Below are positions 23,269-36,427 of a DNA stretch of 64,000 bases, one piece after another. Origin of the DNA: Ctenosaura bakeri (taxonomy: Eukaryota; Chordata; Lepidosauria; Squamata; Iguanidae); NCBI GenBank assembly GCA_948474755.1, contig CAOLHI010000353.1:372001-436000 (forward strand), written 5' to 3'. The notes beneath the pieces were generated by a model that was not told the origin of the DNA, made no database searches, and was given only the letters and a program-made list of their open reading frames with translations. Numbering within the stretch: the stretch's first letter is position 1; each line of letters starts with the position of its first letter. The position numbers and the translations under genes are program-made.

Positions 23269-25889
23269 ATTGTCTATTATTAGTTATTTTTCTTTATTAA
23301 CATATGCTCTGCCAAAAATCCAACTGATTAATTTAGAGATCAATCTTCAACACTTAGTTTTTTAAAATAAGTTAAAAATGGCAAATAGATTACTACAAAG
23401 TTGCTCTTTATTTCTACTCTAATCAAGCAAACGTGGTTGGTTATTTTGTCTGGAAATACAACTGACCATATTCTATCAAGATATCTGTGACATAAAAGTC
23501 CTTGGACATTTTTTCCAAGGTCTGTCACTCTCTAAACTATGTTTTCTATGAATCTCAGGGTTTTCCCAACCTAACCAATCTCAGGTTTTTTTCCAACCCA
23601 AATGGACAAATCTGTCACTTTCTCTTTTCCCTCATATTCATGTATTTTAAAAAACCAGCATTTCTGTCAAATTTGTGAAAAAATGTGCAATTTTTTCTGT
23701 GTTCTTTAAAAAACAAACTGAATGAAATTATCTGTCATCTGCACTGAGCAAAATCAATGGGTTTGGATTGTTATACTCATTTCTGCGGCTGTTGAAGCTG
23801 AACTTCTCAAAGAAAAGACTTTTCAACTTGTTGAAAACATGGCTGAATACCTAGAGGTTTTTCTTTTTCTTTTTTTCTTTTTAAGTGGAAACCACTCTTA
23901 TACATCATCCTGTTTTGCTCTGTCTCACATTCAGATTTTAGATATAGATGTAGATATACATACATACATTTGCTAACCAACCATGGAATACCAAGACAAG
24001 ATACAGGGAGTTGGGTTGAAGAGGGCTAATTTATTTAGCCTAGAACCTATTTCAACTGAGGCTAAACTGGAAATGTGCAAAAAGGGGGAGCAACCTAGCA
24101 TGAGATCTGTGAAGGCCAAGTTTCATTCCATGACATCCTCCTGAGCCTTCCCCTGGATGAAACATGTGAGTCCTGAGCCCAATAGCTGATGGCTGGCCAT
24201 TTACCAGAAGACTGACCTAAGGAACCCCATCCCAAGCCACACAGCAAAGACCCATTAGGTCAGCTGCAAGGATAGCCCCCTCTCAGCTCTCAGGATATCA
24301 AGAAGTGGTTCCAGAGCACTCCTTCACCAAAATGGTGCCAAGATGTTCACAGTAATTCTTATTTCTCCTTCCACTACCTATGAAGTTACCACTATTTAAA
24401 GACATCATCACAAGCCAATTGACACAGTACCCTCAGTACAGTGTGGGGCAAAAAAAGGAAGGTAACAGCAGCAAAAAGATCACACTGCACTGGAGGTGAG
24501 AAGGTGGGTTGAAGTGTCATCCAAAAAGAAGTGAAGAGCGTTAGACAGGGCTAATAAACCCGCTAGCTCCACCCCCAGATGTCTGACATCATGACACATT
24601 GTGCCTGATGTCATCAACATTGGCCTTTCTTCCACTGGAGGACAGCAAAAGTGGCTTCTCCCCTGCAGCACCTCATATAGTTGCTTATGGAATCATACTG
24701 CTACAATTACATAGTGAAAAAGAGCCCCTGGTCTTACAAACTCAGAGCTGTGGCTTCTTTGAATGAATATTTTTCTTTCTCTAATTCAGTCTTCCTTTTT
24801 TTCTTCTTCTTATTGCTGTCCATTTTGCCAAGCACTGTTGTCTTTCCTGAGAAATACGAAGAAATAATTGCCCTCAGAAAAATCCATGAAGAGGAAATCT
24901 TACTGTCTCACAAAAAATAGAAACTGAATTTTTATTTTGCCCAGCCTGGTTAAATAGAAACATAGAGCTCAAGACATCCTCAAGACTGTCATTCTTCAAT
25001 ATTCCTTCATACAGTGATTAGGGACAGTGGCTTGGGATATATATGGTTTTACTAGGCTTAATAGGGGGCACCACAACAGAACAAAAATTAGATGTGCTTC
25101 TGGTAAATGTTTCCAAGTATTTCATGGTTGTGAGAGTCCCAACAAAGCCATTTTCTAATTCTTTGATTGTAATAGAAATGTAATTATAATGCAATTGCAG
25201 TGCAATTTCTAAATGAGGATCCTCAAATTCATGAATCAAATTAAAGTACTCATTTTATTTGACAACTTCATTTACTATGACAAATAACCTAAATTGAAAT
25301 CACATGCTTCAAAAACCTCTACAAACTTCTAAGAAGAGGTCTGATTATGCATTGCCTTCCATGGGACTTAGAGTCAAATAACAGAACACAGAATTGCAGC
25401 CTTAACTAGCAATTCACAGTTCATTATTTTCCAATTTGTTCAGTATAAGCCATTGTCATTTTTACTTTGCCTTCTGTGGCTCTACAATTTGTAACTGAGA
25501 GACCATAAGGAGCTAACAGTTATATGACTGTAAAGTCATAGATGTGAAAAGAATGAAGAAAGTAGATAAACAAATAAGTTAATTCATTTACTTTGGTGTC
25601 ATGTTTATAACTTGAGGAACTTAAATATTCAACATGCATTTTGAACTTTTCTTTTATTCCTCTTCATACATTTATATTAAAGATACTTGGCTTCTTTACC
25701 ATGCTGAACCATGGGTTTGTTGCCTCCTTCCTCTCATTAAATTTTTTACACACACACACACACCATAATATCCTAGTATAAAAGCTAAGAGGAAAGAAAT
25801 GGCTTATATAGTTGTTACATACAACTAGAAGACAGTTTCAGGCAGAATAAGCTTTGCATATTAAGATGACTGTCTGTTCCCTTACCTTT
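23269..25889. other. AT-rich unique sequence
   Basis: No recognised repeat or gene. The frame ending at 24920 finishes with a charged stretch (KYEEIIALRKIHEEEI) after a low-complexity hydrophobic run. This is noted but not called. (CA)n of eight units at 25749-25763. Confidence 0.35.
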
Positions 25890-26040
25890 TTTTTTTCATT
25901 AAATTTTGAACTGGTTTTAATTTTCATTTCATTGTTCATTCATTCCATTCCATTTTTAACTATTGTATGATGTGTATTTATTTTGTAAACTGCCTTCAGT
26001 TCTAAACTGGGAAATTAACAAGAACAGCTACAAAAAAACT
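25890..26040 (+). mobile_element. Probable L2 LINE 3' tail
   Basis: TTTTAATTTTCATTTCATTG, GTATTTATTTTGTAAACTGC, CTTCAGTTCTAAACTGG resembles the AT-rich L2 3' UTR, which ends near a TGTAAGCCGCC-like motif. Low complexity, so the call is weak. Confidence 0.35.
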
Positions 26041-27134
26041 TTTAAAATAAAAATGGAACTTTTCTTTTATTTCACACATGTTTTTAATATTCTTTTTGAT
26101 CATTATGGGTAAATGAAATTAAAAAGTGTACTGGCCTGCCCAGTTTCCTTTGATTAAATGGGCCTATTCTTATTTGGGACTGGCAATTGATTTACACCCT
26201 GAGGCCCTTTTTTATTTTTTTCCAGCTCTTGAAGTTTCCCCAAATTTCTTCCAATTCTTCCAGGAACAAACAAAATTGTAAATGAAACTTGCCAGCATAT
26301 TCTCATTTTAACTGTGCCAAAGACTCACCTTCCTTGGAAAAGAGAAGGCTACAGTGGCAGGGAAATAAAATGTGCCACTGCTACTTCCACCTCTAATTTG
26401 CCATTGATCCAAAAGAGCTCCCTGCCTACTAGTGCCACCAGTGCTACTGTCACCTAGTTGATAGGTATTTGCCTTTTCCCTTTTTTCTCCATGAGATGGG
26501 GAGAATACCTTCAATGAAAAGAAAAAAGAGACAGGAGGAAACACCACTGACCTCTTCTTTATTTTCATGTTAGGCTGGGTTGGGAGTAGAAAGTTCTCTG
26601 GTTAAAACTCTGCAAGAAGGAAGTGTCTTTGTAATTTCCTCCTGAACCTCCTCCTATTTACATGTCTATTTTACTTAAAATAAATGAGCAACAGCCAGTG
26701 TGAGGCCATCTGAGGTCATGTAGGGAATGTCAGTTGTCCATCCCGGGTTTAGATTAAGTTTTAATAGGAATAATTGGAGGAAAGGACTAGAAAAGAGTTT
26801 TGAAAACCCAGCAAACCAGGCCATTCAAAAGAAAGGCACTTTTCACATGCATTTATTCACCATTCATAGCCCACTTTTCAGCTGCAGAGACCTTTCGTGT
26901 CTTGATGCAGCTGCCACAAGACTTGACTATTCCTCTGGTCTTCTCCCAGCTCCTGGATTGCTTTCTATGGGGGTACAAACAAGAGTTTGCTTCCTATTCT
27001 GAGAGAACATTTCATATCTAAAAATAGGGATCATAAATTTCAATTTTGAGTTTGAAATACAAAATGAATGGCAAAACTGGGTACTATGCCAGAGTTCCAA
27101 TATTTCATGAAAAAAAAAATCTTTAAAAAATCCT
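26041..27134. other. No recognised feature
   Basis: Frames at 26308-26568 and 26727-27021 have no motif. Confidence 0.4.
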
Positions 27135-27490
27135 TCTTAGTGACTTTTCACAGGCTATGGAACTCCCTATCATGGGAAGCAAAGGTAGTTCCCTTGCTTT
27201 TCTTAGTAGATGAAGACCTTTTACTTCAGGCAGGCTGACAATATACCTGGATGACTTTGGAAGGGGTTGTAAACAAAATGGGTGCTAATCTTTTTTTAAA
27301 CAATTGCTGTGTTTTAATGGTGCTGTAAATCTATTTTATATTTTAATCATACTTACATTTGATTTTATCATAGCCCATTTCAATTATATTCTTTAGCAGG
27401 GTTTGAATCAAACAAACAAACAAACAAACAAACAAATATATAATGATTTCCTATTTCTGTTCTGGATTGTGACCCATTTCTATGAATGTG
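27135..27490 (+). mobile_element. L2 LINE 3' end with internal (CAAA)n
   Basis: TATGGAACTCCCTATCATGG, GATGAAGACCTTTTACTTCA and GGCAGGCTGAC are the usual L2 segment after the RT (family: GGAACTCNCTCCC ... GAAGACCTTTTTATTCC). A TTTTAATGGTGCTGTAAATC tail and a (CAAA)n tract at 27409-27436 follow. Confidence 0.6.
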
Positions 27491-30400
27491 AAATACATAT
27501 TATGGACTGAAGCCATTAAAAATAGCTACACGCCATTGAATTACACTATAAAGCTGCAGCCTGAAAGCTAAGATACAGTTAGAGGATAGGATAGGATAGT
27601 TGGCTAATTCGACTAATGGAATCTAAGACCAGGAATGTGTGAAAGTTATAACAGCAGAAAATTAAGGCAACTTGCTTATAGTGGAATAGCATATAATAAA
27701 CACTTATAAAACAGTAACAAGTCACAAGCTTTTAGCTACACATTGACAGGGAGAGGGAGTTCACAACACTGTGGAAAATAAAAGAGGAAATTGCAAGACA
27801 GTGTATTCAGGTGTGCTTATAAGTCCCTTTAAAATAATGTAAAAAGGAAGTGAATTTTAAAAAAAGAGGGAATTATTTCAAATCACAGAGGAATTTCAGA
27901 ATTAAACATTTCTTCTAATGATGGTTGCAATTTATTTCAAATCTAACAGTGTTAGATTTCCTGTTCAGGTTTCTATTATTTTCTGGAATTAATAAATGAA
28001 AACTTCATAGTGTTTAATGGAAAATACAATTGCATGAACTTTGAATGAATCATAGGACACTGATTAGATATTGATGCATGCCCATTCAGAAAACATTTGC
28101 ATAGCACAGAGGAGAATGGAAATAGACATGCTAGAACTCAGAGGCAGTAAAGCTACGCTGTCTGCAGAACTTTTCAACTTCAACCCTGTCATCTTCAGGT
28201 ATGGGTTTGAAAGAATTCTGTCTGAAACCTTGAAAACCTACAGCCAAAAAATAATGATCTAGATGGACCACTGGTCTATCTTGGTGTAAGACAGTATCTT
28301 CTATTCCTGAATTTCTCCCTGATGCTGTTACCCATTTCCACTAGTTACCCATTTCCAGCTAGTATCTGTCATGTTATTGGGATGTGAATCTGCTTCAACT
28401 TTTAATCTGAATTTTAAAGGAGCTATCCAAAGTAGTGATGAAGATACGGTCAGCACCTTGGACAGCCACTTCAAAATATTCGTATTTGTTGCCCTGCTAT
28501 GTTGAAAGCTACCAGTCACCACTGCCCAATTCTGCTTTGGCTCTCATCCACACAGTATATGGGATGTGATTGGAGCATTTTTACCTCACTAAATGCCATG
28601 TTCTAAATTCTGTAACCTGAATTGTAAGAATGCAATGGAAGATTTTTTATTTTTCCAGTTGGAAAGTTATATTTTTGAAAGCTCCCACACATAAACGTTC
28701 CCTTCTCTAGGTATTGCAAAATAGTTATCTTCAAATTTCTTCCCAAGTGTACTAGTTTACTATACTCAAGCAGTTCCTGACATGGAAGAATTTCAGGGAT
28801 ATAACATCCACACCCTCAATCTTCCCAGTACAATTATTTTTCATTCATGAATTCATTCCATCTTATTTTGCATCCATCTGCAATGTGGGCACTACACAAT
28901 ACATACAACATTTCAGAATTTTAATATTTGTGGGATTTTTTTTAGCAAAATAATTATTTTGTAATCCATTTTGCACATTAGACAGACACTTCCAATATAA
29001 CAGAGTTGTCCATAAATTGGAAATCAAAATGAGGACAAACAACTTCTTCAGGGCTTGGAACAAACCTTAATCAAAACAATAGCAACAAGAACAACGATAG
29101 AGCAATTAGAATGTTGATTGTCTAGGTACCTGACAGTATACCTGCCCTTAAAATAATACATCCAGCTTTTAAATTTGAAAATAAAATACATTTCAAAAAC
29201 AGAGGACTTTTTTTTAATATAAAAACATGCACACACAGAAAATAAAAATGTCCTCATTGGCTGATACCCTATGTGCGCTTAATAGAACATAATGTTCTGC
29301 CACTGTACCTCCACATTTTTCTACTGACACCTATGCAAGCAACTTTGTCCTATTGGAATACACGCTCACACTCACAAACACACAATTAGTTGTCAAGGTG
29401 GGGAAGGAGGATGACAGAGTAGCTACCAGCTATGTTTCTGTCACATGCTTCTATGCTTCTTGCTATGCTGTCTGAACATCCTCAGTCCACCTAATAACCC
29501 ATTGGCTATGGGGTTTTGCTCCAGTAGTAACCAGGCTGGTTGTATATATATGTGTGTACAAGTGTTGGGGGCAGGGAGTCCTTGCAGAAAGAGGCACTGC
29601 ACACTGATTCTAAAATGTCTCTAAAAACAGAGGTGTAAACTTTACATAAACAACTGTAACGTGAGGATTCCAGCTATAATCTTTGACTTACAGAACTCTT
29701 AAGGTACTTAAAATACTTGAGAATAAAGCCACGGTGTTTACACATTCTAGGAATGACAAACCTACTACAACTCACCTTAATTTGGGGTGTGGATATCATT
29801 ACATGTGTCCTCCAGTCTTCTCTTTCTGTGTAGCAAATACTGGCTGTGCACAGCCTGTTTGTTTCTCTGTTTGTTTATTTAATAACCTGCTGTTGTTCCA
29901 GTATAGGACCCAAGGCAGTTTACAGTATAAGATTTAACAAAATGTAATATATAGTACAGAAATGGTTTTTTTTAAAAAAAAATAGATACAAGATAGTATT
30001 AAAATATTTTCAGCAGTTTGAAATGCATGTAGAATATTAGGCAAGTGAGACTTGCAACAAAATATTGCCATGTGCTCCTGTCTGAGGATCCAGCCACACT
30101 CTATGGTTTCTTTTAGGATGCTCCATTTTTCCTTTCCCCATATTTTCTTTCCCCTTCTTGCCTATTGAGATTGTCAGCATTCTGTGGCCACTGAGAATGT
30201 GATGTCCTCAAACTCATTGTTCATTGTTTTAGTTCCAGTTCCCCTTAATGGTTTATTTTTTTACATTTTCTAATATTTTCTGCATTTCTTCAGACCTTAT
30301 GGTTTCCCTTGTGCTTGCTCGTACTTCTCTCTTCTGCACAAATGGTACTATTTTGGTTATAGAAACATCCGCAGTTGTAGAATAAGGATGTTATTTGGAT

Positions 30401-30985
30401 ATACAAATAGTTGTATAGATGTAATAGACAAATAGAGTGATAATGATGACACAAAATATTTGGTCTTTCTTCAGATGTGCTCAGATATTTTTCACTTGAA
30501 CAAGAACTTCAAATTATCTCAAAATATTTCTTTAGACAACATGTGATGAGACGTAGAGAAATGTCTTTTCTTCACTATTTTCAGTATAAATTTGGTGTTA
30601 TTGCCATTAAGTTTTTAGAATTTCACTTCCATTGAATTTTTAATGTTAAAACAACTTGACAACATGTTTTGAACATGATATGAAATGCAATGAATAAATA
30701 TTTGAACAAATAAACAAATTATATTAAAACTCCTTCCATCTTCTTATAGAGGAATTCTGAAATTTAGGTGAGAACTTAAGTCTCAACTGAAGTGAACTAC
30801 CATCCATGAAAAGTTATGCCACACTCTATGCCAATACAGTGCCACAATACTTGTTGTTACTGCTGCCTGAGCTTAACACAGCTACCTTTTTTTGAAACTA
30901 CCATTTACATTATTAATCTAGTAAACTTAACACTCAGACTACCTCAGTCGCTGTGACCACTGTCTGCAATATATTGTGGCTGTGG
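27491..30985. other. AT-rich unique sequence
   Basis: No gene or clear mobile element recognised over 3.5 kb. About 29875-29945 may hold a short L2 3' UTR piece (ACCCAAGGCAGTTTACAGTA). Confidence 0.4.
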
Positions 30986-30987
30986 TT

Positions 30988-31030
30988 TTTGTGTGCCTTC
31001 AAGTCATTTCTAACTTATGGTGACTGTTAT
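30988..31030 (-). mobile_element. SINE (ACA-tail family) 3' fragment
   Basis: TGTGCCTTCAAGTCATTTCT followed by AACTTATGGTGAC is the reverse complement of the family's GTCACCATAAGT...TTGAAAGTACACA tail. Only the 3' end is present. Confidence 0.6.
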
Positions 31031-31879
31031 TACACCATACACCACCACTCTGTGGGTTGTGCTATTTTCATAGTTGAATACATTTATGGCTGGAAAACTT
31101 GTTTGAATGCTGGAAGCATGTTGCAGATCAGGATGGTCAGGTCATAAGTTCAGACAGGATTAGGCAGGAAAATCCAATGTCAATGGGTTTGTACTAATCC
31201 TTTCAAGACTGTAGGCTATGTGCACACCCAAATACAAAAGAGGGAAAAATTGCCCAGCAGAAGCAATCAGAGACCATCCTGTAATGTCACCTTACAGAAA
31301 TCGCTCCTAGACCTCTTGCCTGACCAACATTAAGATATTGTCATGAGTCCCATCAATGTTTTGTCACCTAGAGTTAAGAAAATCAGACTCCTTTATCAAC
31401 TTCATGAGAAAACAATTACCTCTTTATCCACGTACTCTCCTTCAGGGGGGAAATAGGATATATAACTCCAACTTCAGCCCCAGCAAATTGTAGTATGTTA
31501 GAGGCATTACACTGCATGTGGTATTCCAGACTCCTGTTCCTCTTTGCTACCCTCAGGCACTCTCTGAGCCACACCTCTTAAACCCTTTCCACCCAATCTC
31601 TCTTTATCCAACCTTTCTTACCTCATTTTCTGATTGCCTCGTATGGTTCTTAAGAGTATCTGATTTCTTGTGTTAATTCCAAATGTTTAACTTTTAACTG
31701 AAATCCTCTCTACAATTAGTACTGGTATACATAGGTGAAAAGATCCTGCCATTACCCTCCTCTCTCAGCATTATTTGAACAATTATTCTCCAAAGTCTAA
31801 AGAGACACTGACATTGTGGGTGGACCTCAAAGTCAAAATGATGTCAGGGTGAACCTGTCACAGATTCTTCTTGGTAGGA

Positions 31880-32032
31880 TTTGTTCACAATGAGGATGGT
31901 TAGGCATTACTTTCTGAGTTTGAGACTGTGTGACTTGCCTATGGTCACCCAGTGGGTTTCCATGGCCAAGTGGGATTCAAACCCTAGTCTCCCAGAGTCT
32001 TAGTCCAACACCTAAACCACTACCTCACACTG
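31880..32032 (-). mobile_element. tRNA-derived SINE (ACA-tail family)
   Basis: Minus-strand reading: CAGTGTGAGGTAGTGGTTTA head, B-box in GACTAGGGTTTGAATCCC, then TTGGCCATGGAAACCCACTG, GGTGACCATAGGCAAGTC. The tail half is shortened. Ends at a T run on the plus strand. Confidence 0.75.
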
Positions 32033-33002
32033 TTTTTTTTCCTGTATTATATACCACGAGGATTTTATACAGCTACAGTATTGTGAACTGGTAACTGATG
32101 AGTCTGTTTTTGCTGTCCTGGTTCTATTGACAATATTGGGACTTGGTGGCTTAACTGTGCATTTAAATCACTTTGATTTACATCGAATTTAGGCATACTT
32201 AATTTTGTGCACAAATCCCAGACATATTGAGATCACTGGCAAAATGGCAATCTTCAATATAATCTAAAATTAAAGTCCTGGAATGACTGGAATGTCTGTG
32301 CAATTAAATGTTAACAATCCCTTTGTGATCATTAAGTTTCTTATAAGCAGCAGCTTTTGACCAAGATGCTAGTTCTCCAAACTTTTGGGTTCTGACCATT
32401 GTAAATCATTACATGATCCCTCAGGATCTATCCACCAACATCCTGCATTTTTGTCAGGAGTTTACCTTCTGAGAGTTATCACAACAAGAAAAGTTATCTT
32501 TCTAGCTCCTAGAACACCCTTCTAAAACCAGAGAACCACTCATCCAGATGATATGAGCAGGCAGAAGTCTGGCCTAAAAGGAGGCATGCCCATAAACTTT
32601 ATTTGATGGTGAAAAGAAAACAACCTGTAAAATAGAAAATGACCATTGGGTCACTTATGATTTCCCACAGAGGGATGGATGCAGGCCGGGGAGATTGGTT
32701 GAGAGATGATGCAAAATAGAGTGGGTGTAGGCTCCAGACTTTAGATTGCTGTCCAATCCTGGGCTACATATTTGTGTGTGGCAGTAGTAGTTCTTACATC
32801 TCAACAGACAGAATTTCTGTTGATAATGGGACATGGAAGTGGACATTGAAATGGAAACATGCAGATAAAGGAATATGCACAGTAATAACACAAAAATTTT
32901 TTAAAGCAATACAGTATTTATTACAATTTCATTTGCTATTGAAATATTTATTCTCTGGTTCTTTCAGAGAAGTTCAGAATATCAAATGGCAATTTATGAG
33001 CT

Positions 33003-33232
33003 GTGGGTTGTTGTGGGTTTTTCAGGCTATGAGGCTGTGTTCTAGTAGTATTCGCTTCTGACGTTTTGCCTGCATCTGTGGCTGGCATCTTCAGAGGATC
33101 TGGAGACATGGAGGTGGAATGGAGTATATTTACTTGTTTGATCCCCGGGTGGGAGGGATTTGCATTTGTGATGCATTAGCCTCATAGCCCACAACTACCC
33201 ATGGTTTCTGGCCATGAAAGCCTTCGACTTTA
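33003..33232. mobile_element. Short Penelope-like element with 13-bp target duplication
   Basis: CAATTTATGAGCT stands on both sides (32990-33002 and 33233-33245). The 230-bp interior has an inverted pair GGCTATGAGGCT / GCCTCATAGCCC and the motif ACGTTTTGCCTGCATCTGTG, GCTGGCATCTTCAGAGGA. That motif is common near the ends of Penelope-like retroelements in vertebrates (family recall). It ends with GGCCATGAAAGCCTTCGAC. No coding capacity. Confidence 0.6.
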
Positions 33233-33327
33233 CAATTTATGAGCTATTTGCATCTCAGAAGACCATTTAAGCAAAGCCCACTTGAACCCATGATGTTGCA
33301 TAATTCAAATAGGAAGTGTTCTTTTTT

Positions 33328-33348
33328 TATTATTATTATTATTATTTT
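33328..33348. repeat. (ATT)n microsatellite
   Basis: Seven ATT units flanked by T and A runs. Confidence 0.85.
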
Positions 33349-33929
33349 AAAAAAACTAGGGAAGCAGGTTTTTGACAAAAACTATAACTCAAAGCCTCAA
33401 TAACTTCTTTTTTTATATACTTTTTATTGATCAATATATACATAAAAATACAATTAAATACTTCATATGCTTAACAAGATATGTTTTCGTTTTTTTCTTC
33501 CAATCCATACTAGAACCCATTATTTTTGACATTGTATCTGTACTACACATAATAACATCAAGATGATTGTTTACTTCTGCAATATGACTTGTTCATCTAT
33601 TATATTTTAATTTAAAAGTTTTCTATCTTATTATAACACTTTAATAGAGTCCAAGTAAAATCCATTTGAGTATATTTATTTCAAGCTAGTTGCCCCGCTC
33701 CCCTCTATCTATAATAAAACTGTCCTTTCAATTTATGTATAAGTACATATATTTATATATTTTCTTCCCATGCAATATCCTTCAAACATTCCCATTCTGT
33801 CTCTATGTCTTTGTTTGTTCTGCCTTTATGTCTCTGTCTTACTATAAAGCCACAACCATTTCTTTTGAAGTCACATGATCTGAACACAAATGATGGAGTG
33901 ATGAGCTTTTGTTTCATGTCTCAACCATC

Positions 33930-34245
33930 TGAAATATGATTGGTGAGTAAATGAAACAAAACCTTCTCAATGGTGGCACCTAGGATCTGGAACTTCATCC
34001 ATCAAAAGGATAATTTAGCTTCTTTCCATCCTAAAACTTTATTGCTTATTCATGTTTTCTAATTCTTTTTATGTTTTCTAACGCTGAGAGGGTTTTTAAA
34101 AAGTGATTATATTTTTTTTGATGTGTTCAAATGTGACTGTTGTTGCTTTTTAAATTATTACTATTGCAAGCCACAAGGGAGAACATCAAGGATCAAAATG
34201 TGGCATGCAGATATTTGTATTAAGCAAATAAATAAAATTGCTGAA
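33930..34245 (+). mobile_element. L2 LINE 3' end
   Basis: TCAATGGTGGCACCTAGGAT, CTGGAACTTCATCC, CATCCTAAAACTTTATTGC, then AGTGATTATATTTT, ACTATTGCAAGCCACAAGGG and a final AAGCAAATAAATAAA. This order matches the post-RT and 3' UTR region of squamate L2. Confidence 0.6.
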
Positions 34246-35221
34246 CAAAATTCATTTCAAAAAAGCTCAGGACATGATTAAATCTGTGGTATACCCTACC
34301 GGTACACATCTAACTAAAATCAATTATGAACGTATGAGAATACAGGATGCAAAATACATAGTGCCTCTCGTTGTTAAATCATTACCATTTATGAGTGATA
34401 CATACAAAATTAGCTGATAATTTGATATTAAGGTATTAATATAAGTTTTTTTTTTTTTAAATGAGATTAAGTCTGAGAAAGGTTAACAACTTGATTATGC
34501 AGTCTATTTTGGATAAGTCCTACAGGACCAAAAGCTATTAAACCAATCAAGCTGTCTTGAAGGTGCAAAGAACCTATGAAATGTAGGGGGGAAATGGCAT
34601 TTTAAGGAAAAAGATCTGAAAACCATTTAAGAGTAACCAAAATCAAACTTTCCTGGAAAAAAAAATTCAGATTATTATTGAACTTACAAAGTTAACCAAA
34701 TTCAATGAAAGGCCTTTCAGCTTTCAATGTAAGGGGTTCAAACTTGGGGAAAAAATTTCTCTTATAGTTTCTAATTTTTTTAGTGCCTTTCTGTTCCCTT
34801 AGATTTTGCTTTCACACAGCATTTGGTTCATAATCAAGTAATTGCAGTTTATTAGCTGCTGCTTCTTTTAAAAAAACCAGGCTAGAGGAATATTTCAAAT
34901 AAATATAACAATGCACATAATATATAAGAAATATATTATTGGAAAGCATGTGTGAAATGCCCTCTTAATATACGAGTGGGGGTGGAGGAATCATTTGCAG
35001 ACCACTTGAAAACTAAGCACTATGTGAAGTGACTGAATAATCTTCCATAGAAAATGTATTCTATGAACTTCTCCCTGTGCTGAAGAGTCCATGGCGTGAA
35101 TAAAGGTTGTTGAAATTGATTTTGTTACATTCCCCCTCATCCCTTCATTTTCTTCCTGCCCCTTTTTCATGCAGATTTGCAAAACATGTCCCCCCCTTCC
35201 CCACATACAAATTCATACAAG
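34246..35221. other. No recognised feature
   Basis: AT-rich with short A and T runs; no frame or repeat of note. Confidence 0.4.
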
Positions 35222-35370
35222 GCTGCCTACTATCCTGATGGCACTTAGATTTGTGTCTATTTCAGAAGTGAAGTAGGGTCAAGTCTGGTTAGTACTTGGA
35301 AGGGAGATTGCTAAGGAATGCCAGGTGCTGTAGCTTATATTCAAAGAAAATCAGTGGAAAACCACTAAAT
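35222..35370 (+). mobile_element. 5S-rRNA-derived SINE
   Basis: GAAGTGAAGTAGGGTCAAGT, CTGGTTAGTACTTGGAAGGG, AGATTGCTAAGGAATGCCAG, GTGCTGTAGCTT follows the 3' two thirds of vertebrate 5S rRNA, including the internal promoter (C-box) region. Several differences and the following non-5S tail (TATTCAAAGAAAATCAGTGG) show a SINE rather than a functional 5S gene. 5S-headed SINEs are known in squamates. Confidence 0.8.
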
Positions 35371-35674
35371 CAAATACGAGGCATTAAAACACTGGAGGCA
35401 AGAATAGTATCAGGTCATCTATCTAGCTCAGTATTGTTTGCATGCTGGACTTACTGGTCACAACAGTCCAATATTTCAGGGAAGTCTCTTTTACAACCAT
35501 ACCTGGAGATGCTGATGATTTTTTAAAAACATGCAGATTGTGTGTCTCACCACTGGATGATGGCCCTCCCAGGGTGGAAGCAGTGTATTTTGGTATTCGT
35601 CAATAACCTGGGTCAATACGCTTTCAGCAGCCCACCAATGCAAGAGGTGTCATGGGGAGAAAAGTCTACACTTA

Positions 35675-36427
35675 GGCCCTTTTGTCACGGGGTAATTAAA
35701 TCTTCCCAGGTTGACCTCGAACGGGGGCCTTTTTCACCTAAGAGAGAACTGGGTCACATTTAATTTTTTTGATTCTCACCTCAACCCGCGTGGGGGAGCC
35801 ACCATCCAGCATTCGCGCGCACTTTTTAAAAACCAGAAGAAATGTGGTTTTTTTCCTCCAATCCGTGCTCGTCGTTTTGTGAAAAAGCGACAGTGCGTAC
35901 TGATTCGTGCAGGGGATCAAGAGAGGGAGGGATTTAGGCGTGGCGCAGAAGCGACAAGACTGCCCCCAGTGCTTTCCAGTGCTGCTATCAAGGCTGAAAG
36001 GACCATCATTAGCAGGGCTAGCACCCCAGCAATATTTGTCAGCAGCTTGTGCTCCATACACAAAACAGCAGAAAACAAGTAGAAAGACAGAGGAGGGGAA
36101 ATGTCTCCATGGCAGCTCCAAAGAAAGGTGCGGGACAGGGTGGGGGGGTTCGTTGGAGGATGTAAGGGGACACGCATGCGAACTGACGTCCGTCAGAGTG
36201 TTTCTTTTAAAAATTGAGCACAGCCAATCACTGCCAGACAGGACGGGGAAAGGACACCTATGGGAGTGGCCATGGTAATATTGTGTGAATGCAATGATGC
36301 TGCCTAAGCCTTTTCTCTATGGAGCCGTGAGAACGCTCCTAAAATTTCAGTCCGTGTTAGTGGGGATTAAGAGAAAACCCGCCTGGATCGTAGCGGCACG
36401 ATTTCTGCACCCCATGAGAAAAGGGCC
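35675..36427. mobile_element. CpG-rich 753-bp non-autonomous DNA transposon
   Basis: Terminal inverted repeats GGCCCTTTTGTCACGGGGT and ACCCCATGAGAAAAGGGCC match at 17 of 19 positions. TTA flanks both ends (35672-35674 and 36428-36430), as expected of PIF/Harbinger-type insertions; CTTAG if the terminal G is placed outside. No transposase is encoded. The interior is strikingly CpG-rich for this window and holds CTGACGTCCGTCAG at about 36182, a near-palindrome resembling a CRE core. Overlapping ORFs of 86-127 aa on both strands are by-products of the GC-rich composition. Confidence 0.85.

Noticed and set aside
24681..24920. Exon encoding a signal-peptide-like and charged segment
   Set aside because: The hydrophobic part is a T-rich low-complexity run, with no convincing splice sites and no known match.
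35222..35340. Functional 5S rRNA gene
   Set aside because: Many differences from 5S in structural positions and a SINE-like tail; single degraded unit.
35711..36278. Several 86-127 codon ORFs on both strands
   Set aside because: All lie in the CpG-rich DNA transposon; frames overlap on both strands and carry no motif.
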